DNA of 14,185 nt from CAYUCE01 sp964443275. GTDB lineage: Bacteria > Bipolaricaulota > Bipolaricaulia > CAYUCE01. Shown here piece after piece: positions 13,433-14,185 of the stretch. Numbering within the stretch: position 1 is the stretch's first letter; every line of letters begins with the position of its first letter. The notes below the pieces were generated by a model. That model made no database searches. It saw only the letters and a program-made list of their open reading frames with translations, and was not told the DNA's origin. The position numbers were made by a program, and so were the translations under genes. The DNA lies in NCBI GenBank assembly GCA_964443275.1, contig CAYUCE010000048.1:1-14185 (forward strand). The letters run 5' to 3'.

Positions 13433-13755
13433 ATGAAAATGTTCACCATGGTCTTGCTGCTACTCTTCGACAACATGGCTATGACGCTGTAAGTGCTCAA
13501 GAAGCAGGTCTTAGGCAGACTCCTGATTTAGAGATCTTCGATTACGCTATTAATGAGAAACGTGCTATTGTTACGTTTAATTTGATTGATTTTAAACGCC
13601 TAGTTGAAGATGCTCTCAAACAAGGTAAGGTTTTCCATGGTGTTATCATTGGAACACACGATAAGGGTTTCAAAATCACCTTAAGGGAGGTATTAAGAAT
13701 CTTACGGGATTATGACCAAGAGAATTTAAGGAATAATTTACTCTATTTCCCGTAA
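13405..13755 (+). CDS. DUF5615 (PIN-like, Mut7-C type) toxin
   Basis: A 116-residue PIN-like nuclease candidate. The acidic residues expected of this fold are present: LLIDEN (7-12), DLEIFDYA (41-48), and IVTFNLIDF with an acid near residue 63. The second strand region ends in GVIIGTHD. The family is the usual partner of DUF433 proteins and is thought to cut RNA, but this member's activity is untested. The ATG is inside the antitoxin frame and has no clear ribosome binding site, so it should depend on translational coupling. Family members often start nearer to the LLIDEN strand; the few extra residues here (MGKAS) may be real or reflect the chosen start. Confidence 0.85.
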   Translation: MGKASKLLIDENVHHGLAATLRQHGYDAVSAQEAGLRQTPDLEIFDYAINEKRAIVTFNLIDFKRLVEDALKQGKVFHGVIIGTHDKGFKITLREVLRILRDYDQENLRNNLLYFP

Positions 13756-13874
13756 ATAATCCTAGTGTCGTAGCTCCTTTGAGTTTGTACCGATTGAATT
13801 TGTCGAAAGCAGGTTCACAACCATTTTCACCATGGTTTAATAATTTCAAATTTTTTAAACTTTAGACCGATTCC
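13756..13874. other. Gene-free stretch after the DUF5615 toxin
   Basis: AT-rich sequence with no ORF, no strong terminator hairpin and no recognised repeat. Confidence 0.4.
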
Positions 13875-14090
13875 AGATGCGTAGCGGAAGCCTTCCAATT
13901 TTATCAGGAAAGGAAATTCTTGTCCTAGTTTTTCCATTTTATGGGATGCAAATAGTCTTTTGCCCCATAGGTGGAGCAATCGCTTACTTCTTGGCTTGAA
14001 GTCAAGATGCCATTCTTCGAATACAGTTCGATAGCCAGGGGTTTGTAAATCGAAAGAGGAAGTTATTTACAAGAGGGGCAATTTAGAACT
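13875..14090 (+). repeat. Diverged direct repeat, copy C
   Basis: It shares ordered blocks with copy A: AGCGGAAG near 13883, a unit with ATGGGATGCAAAT (13941-13953), a CCCCATAGGTGG unit (13963-13974) like units B2 and B3, the 32-base block 14003-14034 and the following segment to about 14090. No coding sequence is seen. The rest of the window (14091-14185) shows nothing recognisable. Confidence 0.5.
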
Positions 14091-14185
14091 TTCCCCATTG
14101 GATAAAAAGAATTTGGATTCAGGATTCAGACCCGACCCTATGTACTCTCACCACTTGGAATTGTAAGCATTGGATACTCCTTTCT

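Overview
This window is bacterial chromosome. It has about 11 kb of housekeeping and DNA-repair genes on the left and a 2.3-kb gene-poor accessory tail on the right. The set includes Rho, MurA, HflX, SurE, LexA and DNA polymerase IV. Base composition is moderate, and TTG and GTG starts are common. The LexA operator is of the Gram-positive (GAAC-N4-GTTC-like) type rather than the E. coli CTG-N10-CAG type. A small DUF6504-like gene sits between lexA and dinB. Together these point to a deep-branching Gram-positive-type lineage (Actinobacteriota, Chloroflexota or Firmicutes relatives). The exact phylum cannot be settled from this window, and no RNA genes were seen.

Left part, + strand: the window opens inside degenerate tandem repeats that look like the end of an insertion sequence. 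A consensus-like promoter and a family 2 glycosyltransferase follow. Next is a co-directional rho - murA - hflX block. rho is preceded by a 25-codon leader ORF whose stop overlaps the rho start. A 9-codon mini-ORF with a near-perfect ribosome binding site lies between rho and murA.

Middle: a winged-helix protein gene on the - strand converges on hflX. It diverges from a zinc-ribbon (BCAM0308/NMD3-like) gene across a structured intergenic region. Then come surE and an inositol-monophosphatase-family gene, which overlap, and a MATE-family exporter. A 10-base element, AAGCGCTTAT, occurs both in the winged-helix gene promoter and upstream of surE.

SOS cassette: lexA - DUF6504-like - dinB. The lexA promoter is compact: an 18-base palindromic operator fills the space from the last base of the -35 box to the first base of the -10 box. 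The predicted transcription start falls on or within a few bases of the GTG start codon, so the mRNA is probably leaderless.

Right part (11.86-14.19 kb): two toxin-antitoxin modules, a RelE/ParE-type toxin with a small antitoxin (- strand) and a DUF433/DUF5615 pair (+ strand). They lie among three related, diverged direct-repeat tracts and one solo copy of the IS-end repeat found at the left edge. This looks like a decayed mobile-element landing zone.
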